Positions 42,300 through 51,278 of a DNA stretch of 64,000 nt are shown one piece after another. Below the pieces are notes generated by a model. It ran no database searches. It was not told where the DNA came from and was given only the letters and a program-made list of their open reading frames with translations. This stretch comes from an uncultured Hyphomicrobiales bacterium (lineage in GTDB: Bacteria; Pseudomonadota; Alphaproteobacteria; Rhizobiales; Rhizobiaceae). The position numbers and the translations under genes are program-made. Where the stretch lies: positions 12,363 to 76,362 of the forward strand of contig CALTTH010000009.1 in NCBI GenBank assembly GCA_943908365.1, read 5' to 3'. The first letter of the stretch is position 1. Each line of letters opens with the position of its first letter.

Positions 42300-43679
42300 T
42301 CAGGCTGGAATTTTCACGATCACCCGTAAGCCACCCAGCGGGCTATCGCCCAGCGTCACGTCGCCGCCATGGCTTCTGGCAATATCCCTCACGATCGAAA
42401 GACCGAGTCCGGTGCCCGATGCATTGAGGTTGCGCGCTTCATCCAGCCGGAAGAAGGGCTTGAAAACATCCTCTCGGGATTCCGGCGGAATGCCTGGGCC
42501 GTCATCATCGAAAACAAGGCTGACCGATCGGGGTGCGCGCCGCAGCTCAATGGACAGCGTGTTGGCGTAACGCTGGGCATTGGCGGACAGATTGCCGATC
42601 AGCCGCGAAAAAGCATTGGGGCGAACGGAAAGATGTGAGACGCCGTTGAGCTGGAATGTCATCGTCTTATCGACCATGTGGAAATCATTCTGCAGTTTCT
42701 GCAGCAATGGCTCCACTTCCAGTGCGCCGACATCCTCTTCCGCATCATCGCGGGCGAAGGCGAGATAGGCTTCCAGCATCGACTGCATGTCATCGACATC
42801 CTTGTCTAGGCCTTCCAGATCCGGATTGTCGCTCGCAAGTGCGAGTTGGAGCTTGAAGCGGGTGAGAATGGTGCGCAGATCGTGGCTCACACCGTTCAGC
42901 ATTGCGGTGCGCTGCTCCATCTGCCGCTCGATGCGTTCTCGCATGAGAATGAAGGCGAGGCCGGCGCGCCTGACTTCATCGGCACCCTTGGGCGAATAGG
43001 CGGTGATCTTCTGACCGCGGCCGAAACTTTCGGCGGCTTTGGCCAGTGCCAGGATCGGTCGGATCTGGCCGCGCAGGAAAAGGATGGAAATACCCAGCAG
43101 AACGAGCGATGCGCCGACCATCCACACAAGGAAAATATGGGTATTGGACGCATAGGTCTGGTTGCGGCGCGTGAAGATGCGCAGCGTCTTATCGTTCAAC
43201 TGGATGCGGATTTCGACCAGCGATCCATTGCCATAGGTGTCGATCCAGAAGGGCCTGCCGATCTGGGCTTTGATCTGATCGGCCAGGATGGAATCGAGGA
43301 TGGAAAAGAAGGGTTGCGGCCGAGCAGGCGGCAGTTCCGTCTTCGGCTCGATATAGACGCTGAGATCCAGCTTCTCGCGTGCAATATCGATGACCCGCTG
43401 ATAGTCGTCCTTTTCAGGATCCGTCTCGATCAGTTCAATAATCGCGGCAATATCGCGCGTGACGGCGGCAGAGAGACGCTCCGTCACCAACTGCCAGTGT
43501 CTTTCCATGAAGACAGCCGCGACGACCGCCTGCAACAAAACCATGGGCAGGATGATGATCAGAAGTGAGCGGGTATAAAGGCCGGCGGGCAACCAGTGCC
43601 TTAGCCACCGCACGAAGAAGCGCCACCCTCGTGCCGGGGCGCTGTTTCGGGCGAAACTCATGAAATCGAGGCTTGCCAT
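42300..43679 (-). CDS. Sensor histidine kinase (EnvZ-type)
   Basis: The 459-residue kinase has two membrane helices (about 38-60 and 180-200), a periplasmic loop, a HAMP linker, and a HisKA/HATPase core. The phospho-accepting His is in GVSHDLRTILTRFKLQL (about 268). The N box is GNLSANAQRYA, and the G boxes are DDDGPGIPPESREDVF and SGTGLGLSIVRDIARSHGG. It lies 50 bp downstream of the response regulator, so it is almost certainly its cognate kinase, completing a MarR / response regulator / kinase operon. The signal sensed by the loop is unknown. Confidence 0.93.
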   Translation of the reverse strand: MASLDFMSFARNSAPARGWRFFVRWLRHWLPAGLYTRSLLIIILPMVLLQAVVAAVFMERHWQLVTERLSAAVTRDIAAIIELIETDPEKDDYQRVIDIAREKLDLSVYIEPKTELPPARPQPFFSILDSILADQIKAQIGRPFWIDTYGNGSLVEIRIQLNDKTLRIFTRRNQTYASNTHIFLVWMVGASLVLLGISILFLRGQIRPILALAKAAESFGRGQKITAYSPKGADEVRRAGLAFILMRERIERQMEQRTAMLNGVSHDLRTILTRFKLQLALASDNPDLEGLDKDVDDMQSMLEAYLAFARDDAEEDVGALEVEPLLQKLQNDFHMVDKTMTFQLNGVSHLSVRPNAFSRLIGNLSANAQRYANTLSIELRRAPRSVSLVFDDDGPGIPPESREDVFKPFFRLDEARNLNASGTGLGLSIVRDIARSHGGDVTLGDSPLGGLRVIVKIPA

Positions 43680-43729
43680 AGATCACCTGTCCATCCGGCT
43701 CTTTTCCGGACGCGCCACAAGGGTGTGGT

Positions 43730-44446
43730 TCAATCCACGCTCAGACGGTAGCCGATGCCCCGCACCGTCTGCAAATAGACCGGATTGGCCGGATCGTCCT
43801 CGATCTTGCGCCGCAGGCGATTGATCTGCACGTCGATGGTGCGCTCCCCGACATCCGCGTCCGCATCCACGAGTTCATGCCTGGGAATGGTATCGCCGGC
43901 GCGCAGTGCAAAGAGCATCATGATATCCAGTTCGCGGTCCGTCAGCCGGATCATCTCTGCGCCGCGTCGAAGCTCCTTCTTGTGAAGGGAAAAGTTGAAC
44001 GGCCCGAAAATGATCTGGTCGATTTTTGGCGTGTCCGGCGAGGTGTTGCGCCGCAGGATATTGTTGATGCGCAGCACGAGTTCGCGCGGATCGAAAGGCT
44101 TGGCGAGATAATCGTCGGCGCCAGCCTCAAGGCCGGCAATGCGCGAATCCGCTTCCGAGCGCGCAGTCAGAAGAATGACCGGCACGGTCTTGTTTTCGTT
44201 GAGGGACTTTGTCAGCGACAAGCCGTTTTCGCCGGGCATCATTACATCGAGGATGAGGAGATCGAACTGGATACCCTGCATCTTGCGCCGTGCTTCGGCG
44301 GCATCTGCCGCAGCGGTGATGCGGTAGCCCTTATCGCTCAAGAAGCGCTGGAGAAGATCGCGGATACGCGCATCGTCATCGACGATGAGGAGATGGGGGG
44401 CGTCATCATCCGCCGGCTGTTTTGGTGTGGCTTTGGCCATCGTCAT
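43730..44446 (-). CDS. petR: OmpR-type response regulator (PetR-like)
   Basis: The 238-residue protein has a receiver domain (about 15-130; acidic pocket IVDDDARI, phospho-Asp in LLILDVMMPGENGL, Lys in LAKPFDPRELVLRI) and a winged-helix DNA-binding domain (about 140-235; RLTDRELDIMMLFA, then VDVQINRLRRKIEDDP). A MarR gene overlaps its start (ATGA). The MarR plus response regulator order matches petP-petR of Rhodobacter capsulatus, needed for the bc1 complex. petABC lies 27 kb away in this window, so the link is an analogy, not proven. Confidence 0.9.
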   Translation of the reverse strand: MTMAKATPKQPADDDAPHLLIVDDDARIRDLLQRFLSDKGYRITAAADAAEARRKMQGIQFDLLILDVMMPGENGLSLTKSLNENKTVPVILLTARSEADSRIAGLEAGADDYLAKPFDPRELVLRINNILRRNTSPDTPKIDQIIFGPFNFSLHKKELRRGAEMIRLTDRELDIMMLFALRAGDTIPRHELVDADADVGERTIDVQINRLRRKIEDDPANPVYLQTVRGIGYRLSVD

Positions 44447-44940
44447 TCTGCTCCCGTCTTTTCGGCGTCGCGCATTCTGGCGAGAAATTCAAGCACGCAG
44501 GTCCTCGCCTCCGTCGACATGCCCTCCAAGGCCCGCGCAATGCGGCGCGATTGCGGATCGCTCAAGGCAAGCGCCAGTTCGCGACCTGTCAATGTTGGAT
44601 AGAGCCTACGTTGGCGACGGTCTTCTGGTCCCGCCATCTGGCGGATGTAGCCGTCGTCGATCAACTGCTTGAGAACCCGTGCGAGGCTCTGCTTGGTGAT
44701 CTGCAGCGTATCGAGAAGATCGGCGACCGTCATGCCGGGGTTGCGGCAGACGAAATAGACCACACGGTGGTGGGCGCGCCCATAGTCAAGCTTTTCCAGA
44801 ATGGCGTCCGGATCGGAGACGAAGTCCCGATAGGCGAAGAAGAAGGCCTCAATCGTATCGAAGTCGATCTTTGCATCATCGACATGGGGCAGGGCCGGAG
44901 CCTGTTTGACGGCAGCCTTTTTCAACGATTGGGCAGGCAC
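44443..44940 (-). CDS. petP: MarR-family regulator (PetP-like)
   Basis: The 165-residue protein has a MarR winged helix-turn-helix (about 55-130; FVCRNPGMTVADLLDTLQIT, then SLARVLKQLIDDGYI, then the wing GPEDRRQRRLYPTLT). It overlaps the response regulator by the ATGA sequence, so expression is coupled. The pair resembles petP-petR. The start is a GTG at 44940 with GGAAGAA upstream. The MarR ligand, if any, is unknown. Confidence 0.85.
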   Translation of the reverse strand: MPAQSLKKAAVKQAPALPHVDDAKIDFDTIEAFFFAYRDFVSDPDAILEKLDYGRAHHRVVYFVCRNPGMTVADLLDTLQITKQSLARVLKQLIDDGYIRQMAGPEDRRQRRLYPTLTGRELALALSDPQSRRIARALEGMSTEARTCVLEFLARMRDAEKTGAE

Positions 44941-45106
44941 TGTTCTTCCTTCACATTACCGAATGTGGACCATCATTATCACGAGATTGGCCCAAATGGT
45001 GTCGGACCCGGGCGTCTCTCGATCATTTTCTGTTGCGTTCGATAATATGCCGCAGGTTGAACATCAATGCCGAAGCCCGGCCAAGGCATAGGCAATTGCA
45101 TGCAAT

Positions 45107-45134
45107 CAAAAGAGCGCGGACGGGCCGCGCTCTT
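45107..45134 (-). terminator. Intrinsic terminator of DUF1236 gene
   Basis: On the minus strand AAGAGCGCGG pairs with CCGCGCTCTT around five bases and is followed by TTTT. It lies just after the stop of the SH3/DUF1236 gene. Confidence 0.85.
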
Positions 45135-45167
45135 CGCTACTCATATACGGTGGTACTCTACGCGACC

Positions 45168-45770
45168 TTACTCGTACACATAAACCACGCGGCGCGTGCT
45201 TGGTTCGACCAGAACGCGGCGATCGTTGACGCGGACATAGCTGTACTCGTAGTCAGGAATGGCGACGAGTTCCGCGCTGGCAGGAACGGTCGTGCCGATG
45301 GCGACGTCACCATCGACGCGCACGACGGTGCCCGGATGCTGATCGATATAGGTGATGACCTGCTCCGGCGGGTTTACCTCACCGACGCGACCAAGGTTCG
45401 GATCGCCTGGGTTCGGCTCTTCCTGCTGAACGCTTGCCGTCTTCTCGTAAGTCACGACCGGAACTTCGATGTCGGCGCGACGCTCGTGCAGAATGACGGG
45501 CGAGCCTTCATACATGACGTTCAGGTAATCGGCATTAGCCCAACCGCGAACGCCGTTGACTTCAATACGGCACCAGGCGCTGCCTTCGAGGCATCCGTCA
45601 AGAACCGCATTGCTGCCGCGCGTGGCAAGACCCACTTCCGGATAATCTTCGCCCGGGCCGGACCGTACGGAAATGTCAGATGCCGTGGTCGCAACCATGG
45701 CCGCATTGGCATAACCGGCGATCAAAGCGAAAGCGCCGCCAGCAATCATCAGTTTCAGCTTCTTGTCCAT
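45168..45770 (-). CDS. Exported SH3b and DUF1236 domain protein
   Basis: The 200-residue protein has a signal peptide (cleavage after YANA, about residue 23), an SH3b domain (about 30-90; VRSGPGEDYPEVG, GWANADYL) and a C-terminal DUF1236 domain (about 110-200; YSYVRVNDRRVLVEPSTRRVVYV). SH3b domains often bind peptidoglycan, so the protein likely acts in the periplasm on the cell wall. DUF1236 is common in rhizobia and has no assigned function. Conserved Cys residues at about 60 and 67 could form a disulfide. Confidence 0.85.
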   Translation of the reverse strand: MDKKLKLMIAGGAFALIAGYANAAMVATTASDISVRSGPGEDYPEVGLATRGSNAVLDGCLEGSAWCRIEVNGVRGWANADYLNVMYEGSPVILHERRADIEVPVVTYEKTASVQQEEPNPGDPNLGRVGEVNPPEQVITYIDQHPGTVVRVDGDVAIGTTVPASAELVAIPDYEYSYVRVNDRRVLVEPSTRRVVYVYE

Positions 45771-46004
45771 CTGTCTCTCTCCTTTGAAGACTGGGGCAAG
45801 AACGCGGCTTTTGCTTTTCCGTTCCCGGAATCGTGAACACTATGTTTGAAAAAGCGCTATGCAGTCAGTTGTAAGATCATGATTTACTTACTCCTTTAAC
45901 ATTATCGACAATGCTTTCGAAGCTTTGCTTTTTTTCACATTTCATTGTGCTGTCGCGCATGGGCGTCTATAGGGAGGGCGGTTTTTTGAAAGCAGGAGGT
46001 CATC

Positions 46005-46703
46005 ATGGGAAAGTTGCAGGCAGGGATAATTCCGGTCACGCCATTCGAGCAGAACTGCACCATTCTCTTCGATGAAGACACGAAGGAAGGCGTCGTTGTC
46101 GATCCGGGCGGAGATGTGGATGTCATCGTTCAGACCGTTGCCGAAAACGGCATCACACTGAAGGAGATCTGGCTGACCCATGGTCATCTGGATCACGCTG
46201 GTGGGGCCAAGGAGTTGAAGGAACGTCTGTCGCTGACGATCACCGGCCCGCATGAGGACGATCGTCCTCTGCTCGAGCGGATTGAAACCCAAGCACAAAA
46301 ATATGGGATGACCGGTCTACAGAATGTGCTGCCCGACCGCTGGCTGAAGGATGGGGATGTGGTGTCCTTCGGCGACCACAGCTTCGAGGTCTATCATTGC
46401 CCAGGCCATGCGCCCGGCCACGTCATCTACTACAATCGCGCGCAGGCCTTCGCCCATGTGGGCGACGTGCTGTTCAATGGTTCTGTTGGTCGTACGGACC
46501 TGCCCGGCGGAAACCACGAGCAGTTGCTCGCCTCGATCCGTGACAAGGTGCTTCCTCTTGGCGACGATGTAGGGTTCATCTGCGGCCATGGTCCGGGGGG
46601 GCGTTTTGGTGAAGAGCGGCGCTCGAACCCCTACTTGCAAAATCTCGGACCGATCGGTCCGGCGCCTGCGGCTCCTAGCGGGATTGAGAAAAGCGCAAAC
46701 TGA
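46005..46703 (+). CDS. Metallo-beta-lactamase-fold hydrolase (glyoxalase II-like)
   Basis: The 232-residue protein has the MBL fold with ligands THGHLDHAGG (about 58-67), HCPGHAPGHV (about 130) and a distal CGHGPG His. It resembles the YcbL family of type I glyoxalase II enzymes, which hydrolyse S-lactoylglutathione. The substrate here is unconfirmed. The ATG at 46005 has GGAGG upstream. It is monocistronic and convergent with the cold-shock gene; a shared hairpin lies between. Confidence 0.85.
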   Translation: MGKLQAGIIPVTPFEQNCTILFDEDTKEGVVVDPGGDVDVIVQTVAENGITLKEIWLTHGHLDHAGGAKELKERLSLTITGPHEDDRPLLERIETQAQKYGMTGLQNVLPDRWLKDGDVVSFGDHSFEVYHCPGHAPGHVIYYNRAQAFAHVGDVLFNGSVGRTDLPGGNHEQLLASIRDKVLPLGDDVGFICGHGPGGRFGEERRSNPYLQNLGPIGPAPAAPSGIEKSAN

Positions 46704-46738
46704 AGAGAGGCGAGGGCACCGCTTCTCAATCAGATCCA

Positions 46739-46766
46739 TAAAAAAACCCGGCATTCCTGCCGGGCT
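46739..46766 (-). terminator. Terminator of cold-shock gene
   Basis: CCCGGCA and TGCCGGG pair around four bases; on the minus strand a run of six Ts follows. It lies between the two convergent genes and could also serve the plus strand. Confidence 0.8.
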
Positions 46767-46793
46767 TCAACTAGAAGAGAAAGTCGTTGTGGC

Positions 46794-47009
46794 TCAGCCA
46801 GCAATCTGAAGATTGACGGCCTTGGGGCCCTTGCCGCGACGATCCGGTTCCGTGTCGAAGCTCACTTTCTGGTTTTCTGAAAGACCGGACAGGCCGGAAG
46901 CCTGTACAGCAGAGATGTGAACAAAGATATCAGCGCCACCATTGTCTGGCTTGATGAAGCCGAAGCCCTTGTCGGTATTGAAGAATTTAACGGTGCCAGT
47001 CTCGGCCAT
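46794..47009 (-). CDS. Cold-shock protein
   Basis: The 71-residue OB-fold protein carries both RNA-binding motifs, KGFGFIKP and DIFVHIS, and is of standard CspA length. It binds single-stranded RNA or DNA as an RNA chaperone. The ATG at 47009 has AAAAGGACC upstream. It has a long upstream region (about 430 bp), typical of genes with a regulatory 5' UTR. Paralogues are usual, so no numbered symbol is given. Confidence 0.95.
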   Translation of the reverse strand: MAETGTVKFFNTDKGFGFIKPDNGGADIFVHISAVQASGLSGLSENQKVSFDTEPDRRGKGPKAVNLQIAG

Positions 47010-47438
47010 GCATCAGGTCCTTTTCGCTCTGCCCGTGTTCAGCTCCAGGCAGCATTACAGTTTTGCCCGCTAGGGCGTACGGCAGGCAGTTCTTGATGTT
47101 TGAGAGATTGAACCATCGCCGTGGAAGTCTTGACGTTCTGATCAACGTTTTGTTGTTCCCACCGCTCGAAGTATTGTCTCCGATGCATCTATTTCTAGGT
47201 CTTCCCACGCTCGCAAATTGCCCGAACGGCGACAGAGTGATGTGTTTATTTAAAATTGGCAAGCAAAAGTTTTTAGACGCCAACCACGATCAATCGGGGG
47301 CGTTTTGACGCGTATAACGCGTGGCGCGGAATTTTTTCCCGTCAGGGCGCGGTTAAGAAAACAAAACCATCGTTAGCATTGGAATTTCCAGCAATTTTCG
47401 CTCACAGTGATGAAGACTTCATCAACACATGGCTCAGT
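47010..47438 (-). other. Long upstream region of the cold-shock gene
   Basis: No gene is supported in 429 bp. Near the cold-shock ATG the minus strand contains a small hairpin (GCCCTAGCGGGC) and GC-rich sequence, fitting a structured 5' UTR. Further upstream an AT-rich stretch at 47240-47280 may hold the promoter. The other end is the 3' side of the EamA gene, without a clear terminator. Confidence 0.4.
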
Positions 47439-48341
47439 TCAGGCCATTTCGCCAAGTTTTCGTTGGCGTCTTTTCGTAAGTTCCGGCACCAGTTCCACTA
47501 GCAAAATGGCGGCAAAGATGATGGCGCAACCAATGTAACCCGTCGTCGGGATGATCTCTCCCAGAAACAGGGACGCAAAGAGAGCACCGAACAGAGCCTC
47601 GGAGGACAGGAAGATCGCCGCCTGTGGCGCGGTGGTATAGCGCTGGCCAATCACCTGGAGAACGAAGGCAAGACCGGACGAGACGAGCCCGACATAGAGG
47701 ATCTCGCGGATCGACGCGGCAATCGCCTGGGTATTGATCGGCTCGAAGGCAGCGCCGATGACCATGCTGAGAATGGCGCAGACGGAAAACTGGGCGCAGG
47801 AAAGGGCAAGAGGTCGGTTGCTGGCCATGACGGCACGGCCGGCAAGTGTGATCTGCACAGCCCAGAAGAAGGCGCAGGTGATGCTGAGGAAATCCCCTGT
47901 CGTCAAACCGCTGAAGGCACCGCCCGAGAGCAGGAAGATCCCGATCAGCATCATCGTGGCGCCTGGCCAGACGACCCAGTGCGGGTAACGCCGGTAGATC
48001 AGAACGGCGATGACCGGCACGAAGATGACGTATAGCGCCGTCAGAAAACTGGAATTGGTAACGGAGGTGGTCAGCAATCCCACCTGCTGGGTGGTTGCAC
48101 CCATGAACAGTGCCAACCCGACCAGGCCGAAGGCGCGATATTCCGCGTTGCTGGGTTTTGAGCCCATCCGGCGCGTTTCCAAGAGCGCGAAAGGCAGGAC
48201 CGCAAGGGCCGCAACGGCGAAGCGCAAGCCGACGAACCAGAAGGGACCGATGGATTCCATGGCTGTGGACTGGGCAACGAAACCGCCGCCCCAGATCGCG
48301 GCAGCAAGAAGCAGTACGAGGTTTGCCTGAATGCGCGTCAT
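47439..48341 (-). CDS. EamA/RhaT-family drug/metabolite transporter
   Basis: The 300-residue protein has ten predicted membrane helices arranged as two EamA repeats (about 5-140 and 150-285), typical of the DMT superfamily. Landmarks are LLAAAIWGGGFVAQ at the N-terminus and the second repeat with YVGLVSSGLAFVLQVIGQ. These proteins export metabolites or amino acids, but the substrate cannot be inferred. The ATG at 48341 is chosen. It appears monocistronic. Confidence 0.88.
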   Translation of the reverse strand: MTRIQANLVLLLAAAIWGGGFVAQSTAMESIGPFWFVGLRFAVAALAVLPFALLETRRMGSKPSNAEYRAFGLVGLALFMGATTQQVGLLTTSVTNSSFLTALYVIFVPVIAVLIYRRYPHWVVWPGATMMLIGIFLLSGGAFSGLTTGDFLSITCAFFWAVQITLAGRAVMASNRPLALSCAQFSVCAILSMVIGAAFEPINTQAIAASIREILYVGLVSSGLAFVLQVIGQRYTTAPQAAIFLSSEALFGALFASLFLGEIIPTTGYIGCAIIFAAILLVELVPELTKRRQRKLGEMA

Positions 48342-48583
48342 TCTTCACCATCAAAGAAGCAACTGTCGGTTGCTTCATCGTCTTGTCGAAAAGGCGATCC
48401 GTTACCCCCGGGACCCGACGAGCAGAGGTGCTCGGTAAAACCGGCGGTGTTGCATGGAGCAGCAGATCTTGACCCTGAAGATGGCGGAGATATCGCTACG
48501 TATCGTAACAGGTGCCTCGGACAGCCATTTCATCGGTGCTCTATCAGCAAGGGCACGGTTCGGCAAGGCACGGGCAGGCGCGC

Positions 48584-48895
48584 TCAGTCGCGGTTACGGC
48601 GCAGACGGCTTTCACGAATGCTGCTGAGCGTCAAAAGCACGCCGCCAACCGCCATGGTGCCGAAGCCGAGCACCACAAGGCCGGTGACGAAGATGCGATC
48701 CGATGCTTTCGAAATGGGTGCGCTGGCAATGGCCGATGTCGTCATGGGATCGACCGCTTCCGAAGCGTGGGAAGAGGTCGCAAGACCCGCTGCCATGGTG
48801 AGAATGACCATGATGGCCGCAAGCGCCATCCAAAGAGAGAACAGCATCTTTTGTAGCTTCAGCCGATCTGCCAAATTTCGGTCATTCACAAGCAT
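48584..48895 (-). CDS. Small two-helix membrane protein, hypothetical
   Basis: The 103-residue protein has two hydrophobic segments (about 17-40 and 68-88) separated by a Ser/Ala-rich loop of about 25 residues, with a basic C-terminus (RESRLRRNRD). I do not recognise the family. The start at 48895 gives a protein in which the first helix could act as an uncleaved signal. No operon partner is evident. Confidence 0.55.
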   Translation of the reverse strand: MLVNDRNLADRLKLQKMLFSLWMALAAIMVILTMAAGLATSSHASEAVDPMTTSAIASAPISKASDRIFVTGLVVLGFGTMAVGGVLLTLSSIRESRLRRNRD

Positions 48896-49294
48896 CGCCG
48901 TGGTCCTTCTCTTTTCTGCCCGCGTGCCAAAAAGAGGCTTGGAAGTGGACCCCTTGGAGACCGAATTTCGTCAGTCCGGCGTATTTATTGTGGCGAAAAA
49001 AAGACACCAGTTAACGGGAGGTTAAGACAGGTAACTCTGCCGATTTTTTCGGCGTCTGCTCGTTTGTGGTATGATCACCGGGCTCGGGTCGACACGATAT
49101 CTTTCAGACATAGACGCGGTCTCTTACGGGCAGGGTCAATCGCCCATTCTGCAGCAAAGTAAATGCGACTCATCTTATCTTTTGATGGGTTTTGACCTTG
49201 AAAGACTTTCGGTCTTTCGACATACCACTTGCCGCAGAGGGCGGCGTTCCGCCTGCAGCTTCTGTCGATGTCAACTTCAATAGGACCGATAAAA
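48896..49294 (+). other. Upstream region of aspartate aminotransferase gene
   Basis: No gene is supported in 399 bp. Near the aminotransferase start a small hairpin GAAAGAC-TTTCG-GTCTTTC occurs at 49200-49218, and the in-frame extension of the ORF upstream (from 49229) lacks a ribosome site. No known riboswitch was recognised. Confidence 0.4.
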
Positions 49295-50497
49295 ATGGCC
49301 TTCCTTGCCGACATTCTCTCCCGCGTAAAGCCATCCGCCACCATCGCCGTTTCGCAGAAAGCTCGCGAACTTCAGGCACAGGGTCGCGATGTGATTGGCC
49401 TTGGCGCCGGCGAGCCGGATTTCGATACGCCCGATAATATCAAGGAAGCAGCCATTGCCGCTATCAAAGCGGGCAAGACGAAATACACGCCTGTCTCCGG
49501 TATTCCGGAACTGCGCAAGGCGATTGCCGAAAAGTTCAAGCGCGAGAACGGTCTGAACTACAAGCCCGAGCAGACGATTGTCGGCACCGGTGGAAAGCAG
49601 ATTCTTTTCAACGCCTTCATGGCAACCCTTAACCCGGGCGACGAAGTCGTTATTCCAGCACCTTACTGGGTGAGCTACCCGGAAATGGTGGCGATCTGCG
49701 GCGGCACGCCGGTTTTTGTCAACACCACGCTGGAAGACAACTTCAAACTGAAGCCGGAAGCGCTTGAAAAGGCGATCACGCCGAAGACCAAGTGGTTCAT
49801 CTTCAACTCGCCATCCAACCCGTCGGGTGCGGCTTACAGCCACGACGAACTGAAGGCGTTGACCGATGTTCTCGTCAAGCATCCGCATGTGTGGATCCTG
49901 ACCGACGACATGTACGAGCACCTGACCTATGGCGACTTCAAGTTCGTGACGCCGGTGGAAGTGGAGCCTTCGCTCTATGACCGCACGCTGACGATGAACG
50001 GCGTTTCCAAGGCCTACGCCATGACTGGCTGGCGTATCGGCTATGCAGCCGGTCCGCTGCAACTGATCAAGGCGATGGACATGATCCAGGGCCAGCAAAC
50101 TTCGGGTGCCACGTCTATTGCCCAATGGGCAGCCGTCGAGGCTCTGAACGGTAACCAGGACTTCATCCCGGCCAACAAGAAGATCTTCGAAGGCCGTCGT
50201 GACCTCGTCGTCTCCATGCTGAACCAGGCCAAGGGCATCAACTGCCCGGTTCCAGAGGGCGCGTTCTACGTCTACCCGTCCTGCGCCGGTCTGATCGGCA
50301 AGACGGCGCCGTCCGGCAAGGTGATCGAGACCGACGAGGATTTCGTCACCGAGCTTCTGGAAACGGAAGGTGTCGCTGTCGTTCACGGCTCCGCCTTCGG
50401 TCTTGGCCCGAACTTCCGCATTTCCTACGCGACGTCGGAAAAGCTTCTGGAAGAGGCCTGCAACCGCATTCAGCGTTTTTGCGCCAATTGCCGCTAA
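49295..50497 (+). CDS. aatA: Aspartate aminotransferase, class I/II PLP enzyme
   Basis: The 400-residue enzyme interconverts aspartate and 2-oxoglutarate with oxaloacetate and glutamate; relatives also act on aromatic or prephenate substrates. The PLP-binding Lys lies in MNGVSKAYAMTGWRIGYA at about 239. FNSPSNPSGA (Asn), the TDDMYEHL Asp/Tyr, and the substrate-binding Arg in NFRISYA are intact. The ATG at 49295 has AGGA upstream; the ORF extends 22 codons upstream without homology. An intrinsic terminator follows. Confidence 0.95.
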   Translation: MAFLADILSRVKPSATIAVSQKARELQAQGRDVIGLGAGEPDFDTPDNIKEAAIAAIKAGKTKYTPVSGIPELRKAIAEKFKRENGLNYKPEQTIVGTGGKQILFNAFMATLNPGDEVVIPAPYWVSYPEMVAICGGTPVFVNTTLEDNFKLKPEALEKAITPKTKWFIFNSPSNPSGAAYSHDELKALTDVLVKHPHVWILTDDMYEHLTYGDFKFVTPVEVEPSLYDRTLTMNGVSKAYAMTGWRIGYAAGPLQLIKAMDMIQGQQTSGATSIAQWAAVEALNGNQDFIPANKKIFEGRRDLVVSMLNQAKGINCPVPEGAFYVYPSCAGLIGKTAPSGKVIETDEDFVTELLETEGVAVVHGSAFGLGPNFRISYATSEKLLEEACNRIQRFCANCR

Positions 50498-50521
50498 GCC
50501 TTGATATGATTGAATGAAATG

Positions 50522-50548
50522 GACCCGGCAGCGATGCCGGGTTTTTTT
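50522..50548 (+). terminator. Intrinsic terminator of aatA
   Basis: ACCCGGCA and TGCCGGGT pair around GCGA, followed by seven Ts, 25 bases after the stop. Confidence 0.9.
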
Positions 50549-50811
50549 ATGCGGCTACTTTTAGCGGATCGGGGCGAGCGAACTCCGACTTTGGAAAAGC
50601 TTGGTGCGGATCAGCCCCTTGGGATCTCGCCCGGTTGAGAACGCGCCAGCCTCAAAGGCCACGCTATCAGAGGCTGGTCGAAGTCCCATTCTCCATCAAT
50701 CGTCAGCAGTCGCATTACTGCCGCCCTTGACAAACCCTATGGTGTTCGTCAATTGTACCGATCGGTAAAACAATTACCATTCGGTACAATTGTGATTCAT
50801 AGGAGATCAGC
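50549..50811 (+). other. Region upstream of DUF1348 gene
   Basis: After the aatA terminator, this stretch has no gene. Its 3' end holds the palindromic operator at 50750-50792 and the ribosome site (AGGAGATCAGC) of the DUF1348 gene. No other signals are recognised. Confidence 0.45.
50750..50792. promoter_or_regulatory. Large palindromic operator for TetR-type repressor
   Basis: CAATTGTACCGA at 50750-50761 and TCGGTACAATTG at 50781-50792 are exact inverted repeats. Between them are ACCGATCGGT-like half sites (GTACCGATCGGTA and TACCATTCGGTA), matching the ACCG/CGGT style of TetR operators. It ends 19 bp before the DUF1348 start, so binding would block transcription of the DUF1348-tetR operon. 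Confidence 0.75.
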
Positions 50812-51276
50812 ATGTCACGTCCCCCAATTCCCCCTTTCACCCGCGAGACCGCCATCGAAAAAGTTCGCCTGGCCGAAGACGGCTGGAACACCAGAGATGC
50901 GGCGAAAGTCGCACTTGCCTATACGCTCGACACCCGTTGGCGGAACCGCGTTGAATTTGCGCGCAATCGGGAAAAAGCTCAGGCATTTCTCATACGCAAG
51001 TGGAACAAGGAGCACGAGTACCGCCTCATAAAGGAGCTTTGGGCTTTCACCGATAACCGCATCGCGGTACGGTATGCGTATGAATATCGCGACGATGGCG
51101 GCCAATGGTACCGTGCTTATGGCAACGAGAACTGGGAATTCGCAGAGGACGGCCTGATGGCGCATAGACACGCGAGTATCAATGAGATGCCGATTGCAGA
51201 AAGCGATCGCTTGTTCCACTGGCCGCTGGGCCGTCGGCCGGATGATCACGCCAGCCTTAGCGATCTGGGCCTCTGA
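50812..51276 (+). CDS. DUF1348/nuclear transport factor 2-like protein
   Basis: The 154-residue protein is of the SnoaL/NTF2-like DUF1348 family; its small alpha+beta cone is often an enzyme or stress protein. Motifs are ETAIEKVRLAEDGWNTRD (about 11-28), WAFTDNRIAVRYAYEYRD and RLFHWPLGRRPDDHASLSDL. The enzymatic role is unknown. It is transcribed with the following TetR gene (2-bp gap), under the palindrome upstream. The pairing suggests it degrades or modifies the inducer. Confidence 0.88.
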   Translation: MSRPPIPPFTRETAIEKVRLAEDGWNTRDAAKVALAYTLDTRWRNRVEFARNREKAQAFLIRKWNKEHEYRLIKELWAFTDNRIAVRYAYEYRDDGGQWYRAYGNENWEFAEDGLMAHRHASINEMPIAESDRLFHWPLGRRPDDHASLSDLGL

Positions 51277-51278
51277 TC

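Noticed and set aside
47010..47438. Riboswitch or sRNA in the cold-shock upstream region
   Set aside because: Only a short hairpin is seen; no known riboswitch core, promoter plus terminator pair or conserved motif was found.
49277..50386. Open frame of 369 codons on the minus strand
   Set aside because: It is antisense to aspartate aminotransferase, which has all catalytic motifs.
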